Source: Fennellomyces sp. T-0311
Taxonomy: Eukaryota > Mucoromycota > Mucoromycetes > Mucorales > Lichtheimiaceae
NCBI GenBank assembly: GCA_025266875.1
Contig: JALLLT010000031.1
Span: 434,001 to 498,000 of the forward strand
Direction of reading: 5' to 3'
DNA: 64,000 bases
The position numbers were made by a program, and so were the translations under genes. Position 1 is the stretch's first letter; each line of letters opens with the position of its first letter. Positions 12,110 through 23,816 of this stretch are shown piece by piece. The notes below the pieces were generated by a model. That model saw nothing but the letters and a program-made list of their open reading frames with translations. It was not told the DNA's origin and ran no database searches.

Positions 12110-14061
12110 TGCGAACGTAAAAGTGAGATGAGAAAGAGAGGAAGTAGGAAGAGAAAGAAGGAGCCCACAAACAAGAATTTTTTTATATTTTTTTTTCCTC
12201 TTTGTCACCGAGTCAAGTTGACCTTGAAGCTTCTCAAGCGAACTTCCCATAAGTGGTGTGCACGGAAGACTGCTACTCCACCGAGTGAATTTTTTTTGGA
12301 TAGGAGACGGACAACCCCCCATCCATGCCATCAGCCGAGCCTCACCGAACCCGCCGTTCCATCTGCCTTTTCCACACATTCCTATGGCTGGCTTATTCAT
12401 TGCTGTTTATGCGTCCAGTCGCGCCTACGCCAGTCCAACTGCCAGCATGATGCCGTTCCTGTATGAACCGATCCAATATCACATGCTGGCTTTAAATTTT
12501 TACGTGGTGGTCGGAGCGCACGCTTTTGGGAAGTATTGCTTTTGCTTCTCCTCGCTATTGGTGAGAGTGACTCTATTTCACGCAACGCTGCAGCTGTCAA
12601 TGCTAAAGTTGCGTTGGTGGGAGCAAGCACCTTGTGATAATATCACCGCTGAAGTGCTGGCTGTTTGGCGAAAGCACGCTCCTTTACCACCATCTTCAAC
12701 CGCATCAACGATTCAACAATCACGCCTTTTCGTGCAGTAGAAACAGTACTGGAGGTTGGTATTGGTTTGGCTCCAACCATTTAAATGTGTTTATTATATC
12801 TGCTAAAAGTGTCGCAACTTAACAACTGACCAGGCTTTTCTACGGACACTCTTTATATACTGTCTACTTCACTACATATCTGAGGTATCCACTGTCTCAC
12901 TACCTACAACAGAACGTTTAACAATGAAATCTTTGGTTATTGCATACCCGCTAAAATTACAAGGTCAAACGGAAACCTACCGCTTCGGAAAAGCACCAAA
13001 TCCAGCAGTTGTCGCGCACTTTGTGATATGTACATATTTCTAGGACTGATTCACTACTGATCCCAGTGGGCGGTTGAGCTGGAAAAATTCAAAAGGACCG
13101 GCATGCAGCAAGGATAATCATCACCGAAACTTGTGATGAAACACTGCAGGTGGATTAATTCATCCAACAATCCGGCTACCATATGCCACGATATTAGCTT
13201 TTGGGCCTGTAAAGTATGTATTAACTGCATCAACACATGACATGATCAGTTTCTGCTGTTAGAGAATATCACTTACGTACGCGATTGTGGTGTGTTGAAT
13301 ATTATATTACGTCAGTGCCGTCACTTGGCATATTGATACAGTTTTGCAGAGAAACGGATCCTTGAGGGTATTCCGAGTATAATGCCCGCACTGTCTATTC
13401 TGAAGATAAAAGTGTCGAGTGCGGCGGCTCTTCTGGAATGCGATGGAGTTCTCCCATTGCTTAGAGAGTTTCGTTTTGGAAGACTAGCCTGATGATGTTG
13501 AACTTACTACGGAAGTTGCCCCCTGATGATGTAGCATAATGGACCTGCTTATACATAGATATCTTCTACGCATACTTAAAAACGTTTGTCATGCAGAGAG
13601 ATCCTACTGACGGTGATAACTTTATTCGATTATAGTATGACGAGCCAAAAACTCTGTCGCAACCAATCAATTCTGTAACAACCATAAAGCTACCATGAAA
13701 GCCATCATCATTACGGACGCTTTGGTCGTTACGAATAGCAGTTGTCATGAAATTTATTACAGAATCGCTATGAAAATGTTAGTTCTATATGTATCAAGGA
13801 TGACGTTTAAGTCAGCTCAGTCTCCCTATACTAATTGTTTTCACGAGATAAAAGTAATGGCTAACGCGTAATTACGAACTTCTTCCAAATAAAATTTATA
13901 CTTTTTCAACTAATTACGAACTTCTAAAAGCTATTATTCTCTTAAAATATTTAACAGCCTTAGAAGCACCTTAGTTTTTGTACGTATTAAGCCAAAATGA
14001 CAATGGGACATAACCGGGTAAATACGATTGACCCTTTATGTTTGTTGTAAGAACAAATAGA

Positions 14062-14096
<35 letters not shown>

Positions 14097-14323
14097 CCTA
14101 GATAAAACGAGTGATAATAATACAGGTTTAGACTGATGATAGGTCATCAAGAGTACGAACACTTCAGAGCAAAGGTTATCCATAGAAAACGATAACCCAT
14201 ACAAGCTTTTTCAACAAATATGCTCGATTATTACAAAACAGACGTGAATGTGTTAATTTGTAACCCCTCCTCTTTAAATAATTCGAAACCATCGCGGATC
14301 ACGAACGAATACCACGGTATGTA
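12110..14323. other. Gene-poor stretch between gcvH and a pogo-like element
   Basis: No convincing gene was found. Open frames at 12,258-12,740 occur on both strands and resemble no family. A 39-codon frame at 12,924-13,043 follows a TATA-like run (CTTTATATACTG at about 12,851) and starts MKSLVIAYPLKLQGQTETYR; it could be a small gene but nothing supports translation. A simple repeat of TCTA followed by TA and TG runs lies at about 14,058-14,096. Base composition becomes AT-rich from 12,750 onward, unlike the neighbouring genes. Confidence 0.4.
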
Positions 14324-15276
14324 CAGTGAACCCGCGCTTTTTTCCTACGAGGATGGAATACCCAAAAGTGCGGAAAAAGCGCGGGTGAGGAAATACACAA
14401 AGTGGTATACGCTGGATATTAATAATCTTCTAAGCATCGTTCACTTCTTTATATGCGTATATTGATTTACATGTCTGTCGCTATAGCGATAGATGGATGA
14501 GTATCTACATTGATAAGGTACTGTACGTTTTTTTTTGGGCTGGAAAGAATGATGTTGTATTATATTACAATATATAAAGCACAGTAGCATATCACAAGCA
14601 ATGGTGATCTGTTACTGTGCCTTTTTTTGGTCCCTGCTTAATATGTCACGTAGAGTTACCATTGTTCGCTTCAGGGATCGTTTAATACCGGTGAAAGACG
14701 AGTAATAATAAGCTACAGAATACAGTCGATTCATTGTCCCGGCTAAACTAATTCACAACATAGTTGCTTCCGAATGATCATTTGGATCGAGGCACGATAC
14801 ATGAGCCAGTAAGTGCTATGAAAGATTACTGACGCTGTCATAATCGCGGCCGATACCATATTTTTAGGTACACCGTAAGGATTGAAGTATCAATCGCCCT
14901 ACATAGTTTACGTGAAATAACTAAGCCTAATTGAAACGGTGATTGAAGTTCTTGATGATCCAGGGCATGCCCCAACAGCAGATGCCTTGCGTAGCATTCG
15001 TGATGATCTATTCAGGCGCGCTCATACGATACAGTCGTACAATACATCACTTTTTATTAGAAAATAAAGGTATATACACGCTTTCAAAGCATATTTACGA
15101 TCATTTAGACATAGTTTTATTCATCCCGTTTTTTTTTCCTCAGAGTAAGCTGGGGACAAACAGAAAGATTTCGAGGATGGGAAAATTAACACTAAGTTCG
15201 AGCGGATGGCATAGCTAAACCAGGGAAAAAACCGAGGGAGAGGAAAAATCGGGGAGGAAAAAGCGGGGGTTCACCG
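14324..15276. mobile_element. Non-autonomous pogo/Tigger-like DNA transposon
   Basis: The left end begins CAGTGAACCCGCGCTTTTT at 14324 and the right end, read in reverse complement from 15276, begins CGGTGAACCCCCGCTTTTT. Both are flanked by TA (14322-14323 and 15277-15278), the target duplication of Tc1/mariner/pogo elements, and CAGTG starts are typical of the pogo/Tigger group. The left terminus is followed at about 14,373-14,388 by an inverted copy of its GC-rich core, making a local foldback. No transposase reading frame is present over the 953 bp, so it would need a helper. A stretch near 14,941-15,070 has weak protein-like character but no family match by eye. Confidence 0.65.
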
Positions 15277-16598
15277 TAGCATTCCCTTGTTCAACCGGAT
15301 CAGACGAGAGCGGAAAGCTGTGATCAGCGCGCGTTCATTTACGTCGTCAATAAAGACTTTTATTTCATCCTGTAACATTCCCCCACATGACAAAGAAATG
15401 TGTTAAACAAGGTAATCAATCATACGTACGCAGTGTCATTGGATAAACGTAATATTATTGCTAGAGTAATTATTTGTATTCCTAGCAACTGTCAGATTTC
15501 TTTAATTTGAATGCTACATGGAAGATACGACTTTAATAGGTTGCATGGTTTTAGCTTCTACTAGAGCATACTATCTATTTTCAATTCTAGTGCATGACTG
15601 TGTTGATGATCAAAATGCACGATTTTGTTTCCGGGAAGCTGATTTCGCTGTCAATCCACTCTATATCTTTAAATTAAAAAAGCTCAAATTTACTAGAAAT
15701 TCAGAAAAGAGTACTGGAGGACATTCCGATCAGTTAAAGATCGACAGCAACAGTGCGAACTATCTAATATCGGTAGTCCGAATTATAATATCCTTGAATA
15801 GGAAATTTGGAAAAGTGGATGGCTCCATGAGTATTCTCGCCTCCGAATATAGCCTGTTTTTAGCTTATATAGTAAACTTTCGTTGAATCTAAAAGTATCA
15901 TGAGCACGCGATTAATGAATGGAATAACAAAAGCATAGCCATTACTGCACGTGGCATTATATTATCTTGAAGACAACAATTATAATACATGATCAGAGTA
16001 AATGAGATCACTGTGCATAAACTTTATAGCATATGCGTAATCTCGATTATATAATGACACTGTGTGCAACCCCGAGCACCGGCTACCACTATCCATCGTG
16101 CCTGGCAAATTCCAAGAATTGCTTCTCCTGAAATCGAAATCTCACCGCCAGGTTCCGAAGAGCAAATTATCTGTTGCCAAATGTCAGAGTGCTGACTGTA
16201 TTTTTATGTACGAGTACAGCCACATCTGCAGCAGCACCGTAAACAGAAATCACGTGTACGGTGCTAACTTGGAGATAGTTTTTGTGCTTAACGGTCTCAA
16301 AACTACTTGCCTAAAAAACAACCACACATGATTGAGGCACTATTTATTTGTGCCCCTGAGACGCACGTATAACTGGAGCTTGCATACCGGTACTGCTCCT
16401 TGGGGCGAGTGAACGTCAGTGGCCACCGTAGCGCTATTTAGTTAGCTTAGAACAGGATGCAGCAGCTTGGCGCTTATCTGTGGGAGGTGTTTGTCTTTTT
16501 GCAGAGACATAGTTTTTTTCGGTATTTCAAACCTAATAGGGTCGTGTGGTTGCCGAAGCAACTCTTATAACAAACCCCCCTTTCTATTTTCTCTTGCA
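15277..16598. other. Gene-poor AT-rich stretch upstream of the WC-1-like gene
   Basis: No supported gene. A 122-codon open frame at 15,518-15,886 lacks any recognisable domain and has AT-biased composition that gives open frames by chance. The sequence from about 15,331 (CAATAAAGACTTTTATTTC, then TGTAACATTCCCCC) resembles the edge of a retrotransposon LTR but no partner copy was found in the window. The last ~200 bp before 16,599 should hold the promoter of the photoreceptor gene; pyrimidine-rich leader sequence precedes its ATG. Confidence 0.35.
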
Positions 16599-19048
16599 AT
16601 GGAATCTTTCGTCAATGGTGCGTCGTTTAATCCACAACGCTATGGCAGCAACAATATTCCACAACCAACAGATCGATTATATTCTTATAGCGGATATACT
16701 GCTGGACTTATGACAAAGAGTCAGGCGGGTCCTTCCGAATCTGTCATGTCCAGTAAACTGTGCTCCCAATCAGCAAGATTGTCGTCATTCCAACCTACGC
16801 ATCCAGTCCCAGAACCTAAATTAGTAACGTCAGAGGGGATTATCAATCGTGAACAGTACTCCGGAATGTATGCTGCCACAGGCTTTGACATTTTATCGAT
16901 TCTGTCACGCGTTGTCAACAGGTTGGTGGGATTATAATACTTAACCCCTAAAAAAAGAAACTATTTTGTTTCTATGGACACTAAACTTTTTTTCGCTACA
17001 GGCCTAACCCCCAGATCAACTTGGGACCTGTCGATCTGTCAAGCTCTATAGTTGTCGTAGACGCGCGCCAGTATGATTTTCCCATAATTTATGCATCTCC
17101 TATGTTTGAGCGTCTCACAGGATACGCTCCTTTCGAAGTCATTGGGAGAAACTGCAGATTTCTCCAAGCACCAGATGGTAGTGTAGCTATGGGATCTACC
17201 CGAAGATACACGGACAATCACACAGTCTATCACATCAAAACCCACTTGGTTCAAGGAAAGGAGTCTCAGGCCAGCTTCATCAATTACAAGAAAACCGGTC
17301 AAGTAAGTGTTCTACTGTTTCTCAAGCGCGGAAAGAACATTGACGGTTTGATTTTAGCCGTTTGTCAACCTTTTAACTGTCATCCCTGTTTCTTGGGAAT
17401 CGGAAGATATCGATTACTTTGTCGGTCTGCAGATTGACCTTGTAGAACAGCCGAATGCGATTATCGAGAGCATGAAGGGTAGATAATGTATTTCCTTTTA
17501 TTACTGAAGCGTAGGTTTCGTATTTTATATTGTTGGCTTTTGTCCTTCGCGCATCTACGCTTCAGAAGGAGCACGTTTTTCTCATACTTTATTAGATGGA
17601 ACTTACATGGTGAACTACCGAAATATGTTTATCCCACCTGTTGTTCCAATATCGAGTGAATATTTTTTTCTCACGTACCATATACGATGTACTGATTGCG
17701 TAATCACTGCTAGATCCGCATGCTCCGCGTACTGATGGCCAGATTGTACCAGCACAAGAATGGATACGACCGCCTTCGCCAAAGCGTCCAACTCCGCCAC
17801 CGGAAGCTGAAGAACCGATGGATATCGAAACAATGATCGCCGAAGCGAATCGCGATAGCGGCAGATTTCGGCGTTGCTGGGAAGAGCTTTTATTAGAGGA
17901 ATACCCAGACTTTGTGCATGTGGTCACGATCAAAGGAGTGTTTCTCTACTGTTCCGACTCGATACGACAAATTCTTGCATACGAACCTAGTGAATTAGAA
18001 GGCAAACCGCTCAGTACCGTATGTCATCCATCCGACATGACTACGGTTCTGCGTGAACTGAAGCAATCGTCAAATGGCCCACGCGAGCGAGTTAACATAA
18101 TTTACCGAATCCGACACAAAAACGGCAGCTATATATGGATAGAATGTTCTGGACGGTTACACAACGAAGATGGACGAGGGCGGAAGTATATCGTCCTGAG
18201 TGGAAGAGAGCGTCCAATCTACCAGCTGACATCGCATGCCGTTACATTGGGACGAAAAATTCAGCGCCAGGACAACAGCAATTCCCCATCTGTTAGTGCA
18301 GATGACCACGAGTTTTGGTGCAAGTTGAGCATGGATGGGTTGCTTCTGTATACCAGTTGGTCATGTGCAAACATTCTTGGTTATCGGCCGAAAGACATCA
18401 CTGGGGTTTCACTCTACCAGTTTCTGAAAAGCAATCGTACGACTGACCTCACACGATCGCTTGCAGAAGCCAAAGAAGGCAAGATTGTGCACCTGCAACA
18501 CACATTACTCAACAGCGCTGGTGTAGAAATACCAGTGGCGTCCACATTTTATCCGGATGGGTCTACTGCCCATCCATCAGAGCAGCCAAGTTTCGTTCTG
18601 ATGCAGACCAAAATGGCACCGGACGACGCGCAGCCGGATCAGGAGCCGATGTTAGTATCGTTGGATCTCGATGTTAAGAAAAAGAGCCGATCTAGCACAG
18701 ATCAGTGTGTGGAAAACCCAAGTGGTCCAGGGGTAAAAATGATCAAGGAACTGGATATCAATCACGAAACGAACTGGCAATATGAGCTACATCAGCTGCG
18801 GATAAACAACAACAAGCTCCGAGAGCATCTGAAGGAGGCACTGAAAAAGCACAGCGAAGTAAGTGGTTTGGCTTATATTTTCATCGTCATGATCTAAGTA
18901 TGATATCCAGGACGCCGATGCCGAGGCTGTCTGTGGAGGCTGCTTAAGGAGACTGGGAGGCTCCAAGGAATTGATGGATTATGGATCGCGCGATAAACCG
19001 CCGTTCTGCAACACTTGCTTACTGAAACAGGCAGATGCTGCTGTATGA
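16599..19048 (+). CDS. White-collar-1-like blue-light receptor (LOV + PAS, degenerate zinc finger)
   Basis: Six exons (16599-16921, 17002-17302, 17358-17478, 17596-17655, 17714-18858, 18911-19048) give 695 residues. Residues about 115-240 form a LOV domain with the flavin-binding motif GRNCRFLQ; its Cys, which forms the light-driven flavin adduct, is near 159. Two more PAS domains follow (about 330-430, starting DFVHVVTIKGVF, and about 465-560, starting EFWCKLSMDG). The last exon holds two CxxC pairs 21 residues apart (CGGC and CNTC), the place of the GATA finger in WC-1, but the usual Trp/Arg-rich loop is missing. WC-1 with WC-2 acts as a nuclear light-responsive transcription complex; mucoralean fungi carry several WC-1 copies (MadA group). 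Here light sensing looks intact, while direct DNA binding by this copy is doubtful. A helical segment near 610-650 precedes the finger. Confidence 0.88.
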
Positions 19049-19169
19049 AATAAATCAATTAATGCTGTCTTCGGTATGACGCTACCGAGTTATGCCCGAC
19101 GTCGTCAAAGTGATAAAATTGAAAACTGCTCCCCGCCCGCTCACCCCTTCTTCATCCTCTGCACCCATC

Positions 19170-20553
19170 ATGTCCATCGGTGTATGTAGATTGAATCCAT
19201 CCGATACAATCCATCCGTTGCTAATCCATCCGTTGCTGATCCGTCTCTGTAGACAATCCAGTCCTACCCTGAGAACCCTCGCGTCGCCAAGGCCCAGATT
19301 GCCGTAAGTTCCAAATGTTACCATTGTGGAGATAATCCCGTTTTACTGATGCCAATGCCAGGCCGCCTACAGCGGTGTCTCCGTAGACGTTAAGGGCTTC
19401 GACCTTGCCAAGGATCGCACTCCCGAATTCATGGCCAAGTTCCCCTTGGGCAAGATTCCCGCCTTCTCCAGCGACAAGGTTGATCTATTCGAATCCACCG
19501 CCATTGCTTACTATGGTAAGTTAAGACCTATCAAAGTAAATGACATTTTAAGCTAACTTTGGTATAGCCGCTGCTCAGCAGGAGAACTCTCCCCTTTTGG
19601 GTGCCAACGCTGTTGAGAAGGCCTTGATTCTTCAGTGGGTTATGTTCTCTGAGAATGAGATCAACGCCAACCTCGGTGCTTGGGTCTACCCCTTGTTGGG
19701 CTTCCAGCCCTACATGAAGCCCAATGTTGATGGCGCCATTGAGAGAGTCAAGCGCGCCTTGGGTGCTTTGGACAAGGTCCTTTTGACCAAGACTTACCTT
19801 GTCGGTGAAGACATCACCTTCGCCGATATCTCCATTGTTACTGCCTTGGTTCTTGGCTTCAAGTCTGTTTTTGACAAGGCTTTCCGTGCCGAATTCAAGA
19901 ACGTTACCCGTTACTTCAACACCGTTGTTGCCAAGAAGAACTTCAAGGCTGCTTTGGGTGAAATCGCTCTTTGCGAGACTCCTTTGAAGTACACTCCTCC
20001 TAAGAAAGAGAAGAAGGAAACCAAGAAGGAAGAGCCCAAGAAGAAGGAAGCCGCAGCTGCTCCTGAAGAGCCCAAGCCCGAACCCAAGGCCAAGTCTGCT
20101 CTTGACTTGCTGCCCCCAAGCAAGCTCAAGCTTGATGACTGGAAGCGCATGTACTCCAACAATGACACTGATGTCGCCATGAAGTGGTTCTGGGAGAACT
20201 TTGACTCTGAAGGTTACTCCTTGTGGCGCGTCGACTACAAGTACAACGATGAGTTGACTCTTGTCTTCATGTCCAACAACTTGATTGGTGGTTTCTTCGC
20301 CCGTCTCGAACGTGCTCGCAAGTACGTCTTTGCAAGCATGATCGTCACTGGTACCAACAACAACAACGCCATTTCCGGTTACTTTGTTATCCGTGGCCAA
20401 GAAGTGCCTTTTGAAGTCTACGATGCTGCTGATTATGAATCGTACAACTTCACCAAGATCGAGCCTTCCCAGTACGCAGAGAAGAAGGACGAGATTGAAA
20501 AATACATGGCTTGGGAAGTTGAAGGTTTCGCTGATGGCAAGATCTTCAAGTAA
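19170..20553 (+). CDS. TEF3: Translation elongation factor eEF1B subunit gamma
   Basis: Four exons (19170-19181, 19253-19303, 19362-19515, 19568-20553) give 400 residues. The start MSIGTIQSYPENPRVAKAQI is the GST-like N-terminal domain; a GST C-terminal domain runs to about residue 210 (EDITFADISIVTALVLGFK), a Lys/Glu/Pro-rich linker follows (about 215-245), and the conserved EF1G domain (LDDWKRMYSNND, then AMKWFWENFD) fills the rest to a normal C-terminus. It anchors the nucleotide exchange complex of eEF1A. Codon use is strongly biased to C/G-ending codons, as in highly expressed fungal genes, which also leaves a long empty antisense frame. Exon 1 is only 12 nt (four codons). The symbol follows yeast usage for the CAM1/TEF4 family loosely; the family call is firm. 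Confidence 0.96.
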
Positions 20554-22774
20554 AGTGTGGATCTGGAATTCATCGAACAATAAAAAACCAAACATCCCAT
20601 CATGTACACTCCGTAACTTAGCAGCAATGTTACTATGATACCGAACTTTTATAATATATTGCTCTGTGCGTCATAGCAACTAATGATCATCAAGCATGAA
20701 CGTCCCAACCGTGTTGCATAGACGGTGAATCTGTCTATCTTACTTTTTCCCTAAAGGAGATCCATGACTAGTACAGACATATACATTGCAAAAAGGTTCT
20801 GGAATGATCAGCTGATGGTGCATAATAACGGATCATCTGCTGTGAGGTTCATATGAGCAAGGTGTCTATGCGTTTGCTGTGGAGCCTTTCACCAATTACA
20901 GTACTTAGATACACAGGATTCTGTGCTGTTTACTCCTTATGCGCCATCAGTTTCATCGATATGTACTGCTTCTGCTGTGGCTGCATATGAAGTTGCAGTT
21001 CTACTTGGGGCTTGTGGAATCTATTTTGTTCTCATTATCTTTGCGCCTCACCGTTCGTAAACTCACCTTTTCACAGTTAGTCACCCACTAGGTTACGCAC
21101 ACTGTCACTTAACATCAGATCTCCGTTATTTTATTATAATAGCCATACAGTACGCTCCTCCTAACATTAAAATTAAACAGTAAGCTTTTCACGATACGTA
21201 TGCAACTATGTAATCAGTGCTCTTCCTTTCCTTCTACGTACGTTACATACGTATCCACTCAAACATCTAACTGTTCTTAAGGAATTATGTCATTCACCGT
21301 AGAATAAATATATCGGTTTCAACCTGGAAGGTGGTTCATCTGTGCATAGTGCATGACAGCGAGAATTACAATAGATTACGTTTTTCTTCGGAAGTATGTT
21401 CTCTCATTGTACTTTAAGCTGGGTAACACGTAGCATATACAGCGTGGACAGGTACCAGTGCAGTTCGTTGTTATGTTCGTCCTTACGTTATGTATATAGA
21501 GCAAAAAAAAGATAATATTATAGATTGATTAGTTATGCTGTTGAATTACCAACGTTTGCGTATACACAGCCACGAGCAAACTTATTACAAATTTCAGCTG
21601 GATGTGGCGATGCTGTTGGTAGATTCAGATAATTGGATTCCACGGCTACATTTGCCCAATATAATCATTTTTTTTTATTCCAGCTATATACGTAGGAACG
21701 TTGGCCTCGGGAAATAGACCGATCGAGACTCACAATATATAAATTAATGCTGTGCTTTGGTAGCGGCCCTTCGGCAAAATACCGTATGATATGTTATTTG
21801 TTTGGAAGAAAATTACCTTCGGGTCCATCGTACAACCTCAATCCATGTCGTAGCAAAAACGAAATACCCCTTGGTCCCACACAATTATATCTAATACGTA
21901 CCTCCTGTGCATTTTTTTTTGACAAGTAAAAGCACTCAAGTGATTATTCTACTATTGGTATCATTACACGCGCTATGTAAGATAACGCCGCTTGCATAAT
22001 AAAACTTGCTGTAATTGGCCGAAAGTGCTTTACTTTCCTTCCGACCATCGCCAATGTTTATACGCAGGATATCTAAATAAGGTATATCAACGGTGCCAGG
22101 TTGCGAAATGAGTGTAGTACCATGATTAAGTACATATCTTGGTTTCAGGTACCGCACGAATATCTGTTCACGACCCAAATATGCCTGTAAAAGCGAACAA
22201 TTACGTAACGGCCATTGGTAGAAAAAGAACGTGTTTCAGCATTCTCCGTTATCAGTACACTTTGCATAAAAATAATCTAGTGCTGCTCGTGTCAATCCGC
22301 GTTCATTATCTGACTTAATCGATTAGTATGAATTAGTCCACTCAAAGTTCCTCATTGCGAAATAAACTAGTAGTGCTAAAACAACGTGTAAAAAAAAGGT
22401 TTATCGTTTGTATGTTTCAATTAAAAACAGGTTATTGCGCCTCTGTTACAAGTTCAATGTATATGTGGCACCAAAGAGATATATTAGTACTGACAGGTTT
22501 CTAAATTTAAAAAATAGTCTGGCTCAATTAAGAGGTCTTACCTAACATAGAGTAACGAGGCGTAGCATTTTTTTGACCATACTTAAATAATTTTATATGA
22601 AAAAAAACTTTCTAATCTTTATATCTCAAAGATAAGAGTGTTTCGCTTTAAGTTTTTTGTGTAAACAAATGTACAAAAATGCTTTAGATTATGAGTTGCG
22701 TGTGATTATATACATAGAAGAGGAGCAAATTGAGTGCATAGGTAGGTGAGATGCAAAAAATATGAATGGACGAC
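20554..22774. other. 2.2-kb intergenic region, no gene seen
   Basis: Between the convergent eEF1B-gamma and secreted-protein genes the sequence is AT-rich with only short, unsupported frames. A possible polyadenylation signal for eEF1B-gamma is the AATAAA-like CAATAAAA at about 20,578. No terminal inverted repeats, tRNA box pairs or recognisable protein fragments were found by eye. Confidence 0.4.
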
Positions 22775-23652
22775 TTAGGCACGTGCAAGCGTCGCGAAAT
22801 GGTGTACCGCAAAGAACATGGTGCTAGCGTCCGGTCTAATAGCTTCATGTTGCTCGTTATTCGGAGTTTGCCAATGGACAACGGTCTCTAGAACGTCCTC
22901 GACCTCGGCTGGGACCCACCATTCTGAATGATCAGCCGAAAGAACAAGTTCCAGATGGTCTTCAGATAGCACTTGTTTGTTGAAATGCGACACAATATCT
23001 GCCACCTGCACACGTGTAGTATCAAAGAGCGCAGGCAATTCATAAGAGACAATATCAGCTACGGTACGCTTGACATGGTTGCCTAGATACCGGTCGACCG
23101 ATGACAAAAATTGCCGAGCGTGGGTTTCAAGGCAGACATTGGAGACGGTTGCCGTGGTGTCATTTTGTTCGGTTGTGCAAAGGCGTCGAATAACATGTTC
23201 AATGTAAGACTGCAGTGACGGTCTATCTAGCTTTGATGCACGCCGACTCCATACGCTGGGAAGCTTATCTTCTATAAAGGCTTTAAGAGAATTAAGTAAA
23301 GCAAGTAGTAGGAGAGGATGGAAAGCTTACATCCAACAGCACCTCGCAGCTGTCCTTTCAGTATTTGAACGTCGACAGGCGATGTGGACGAAGGATCATG
23401 TTGCGGTGAAATGTTGACATGGACCTGAATGGAGTCCCGGAATTGGACCGAGATCTTTCTCGAAAGAGTATAAAAGGCATTTTCGAGATGATCAAACAAG
23501 AGATGGGATGACAACAGTTGAGAATATCTCGAGACGTCGACTGGGAACTCTCCGGAAGACGCCGGCTCCGCTACAGTCGAGTCGAGAGGCGTTGTTGGCA
23601 AGCTTCTGACAATAGATAGAGTCGCTAGAAGCAATAGTACCCAACAACGCAT
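22775..23652 (-). CDS. Secreted protein of unknown function
   Basis: Two exons (23331-23652 and 22775-23280) give 275 residues. The N-terminus MRCWVLLLLATLSIVRS is a clear signal peptide; the mature part has no transmembrane segment and no enzyme motif known to me. Visible features are a Pro/Ser-rich stretch (HDPSSTSP), a basic Arg/Lys patch after the splice point, two Cys in RRLCTTEQ and NVCLETHARQ that may pair, and a helical C-terminal half rich in Val, His and Glu. The splice phase (1) joins the frames without loss. The next gene on the same strand, the C2H2 regulator, ends 165 bp upstream. I do not recognise the family; secretion is inferred only from the leader. Confidence 0.7.
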
Positions 23653-23816
23653 TCGAGAAAGAAACGAAGAAGAGGAAGAAAGCTTGGCAGAAAAAAAAAG
23701 CGAGCAAATGTAGGGTGGGGGGAGGCGCCAGCGATCGCCGCCGGTACGCAACGGAATTATTTCGCTGAAGATGGTAAAATAATTTTTTAGTGCGACCCGC
23801 CAAAAAAAAAAGTAAC

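Noticed and set aside
12258..12740. 160-codon plus-strand frame and a 77-codon minus-strand frame beside gcvH
   Set aside because: Both strands are open, no family likeness, and the plus frame overlaps the gcvH upstream region.
15331..15420. LTR-like border (AATAAA then TGTAACA)
   Set aside because: No paired copy or retroelement coding sequence nearby, so the likeness may be chance.
19531..20595. A 354-codon minus-strand open frame
   Set aside because: It lies antisense to eEF1B-gamma and arises from its strongly biased codon use; the product resembles nothing.
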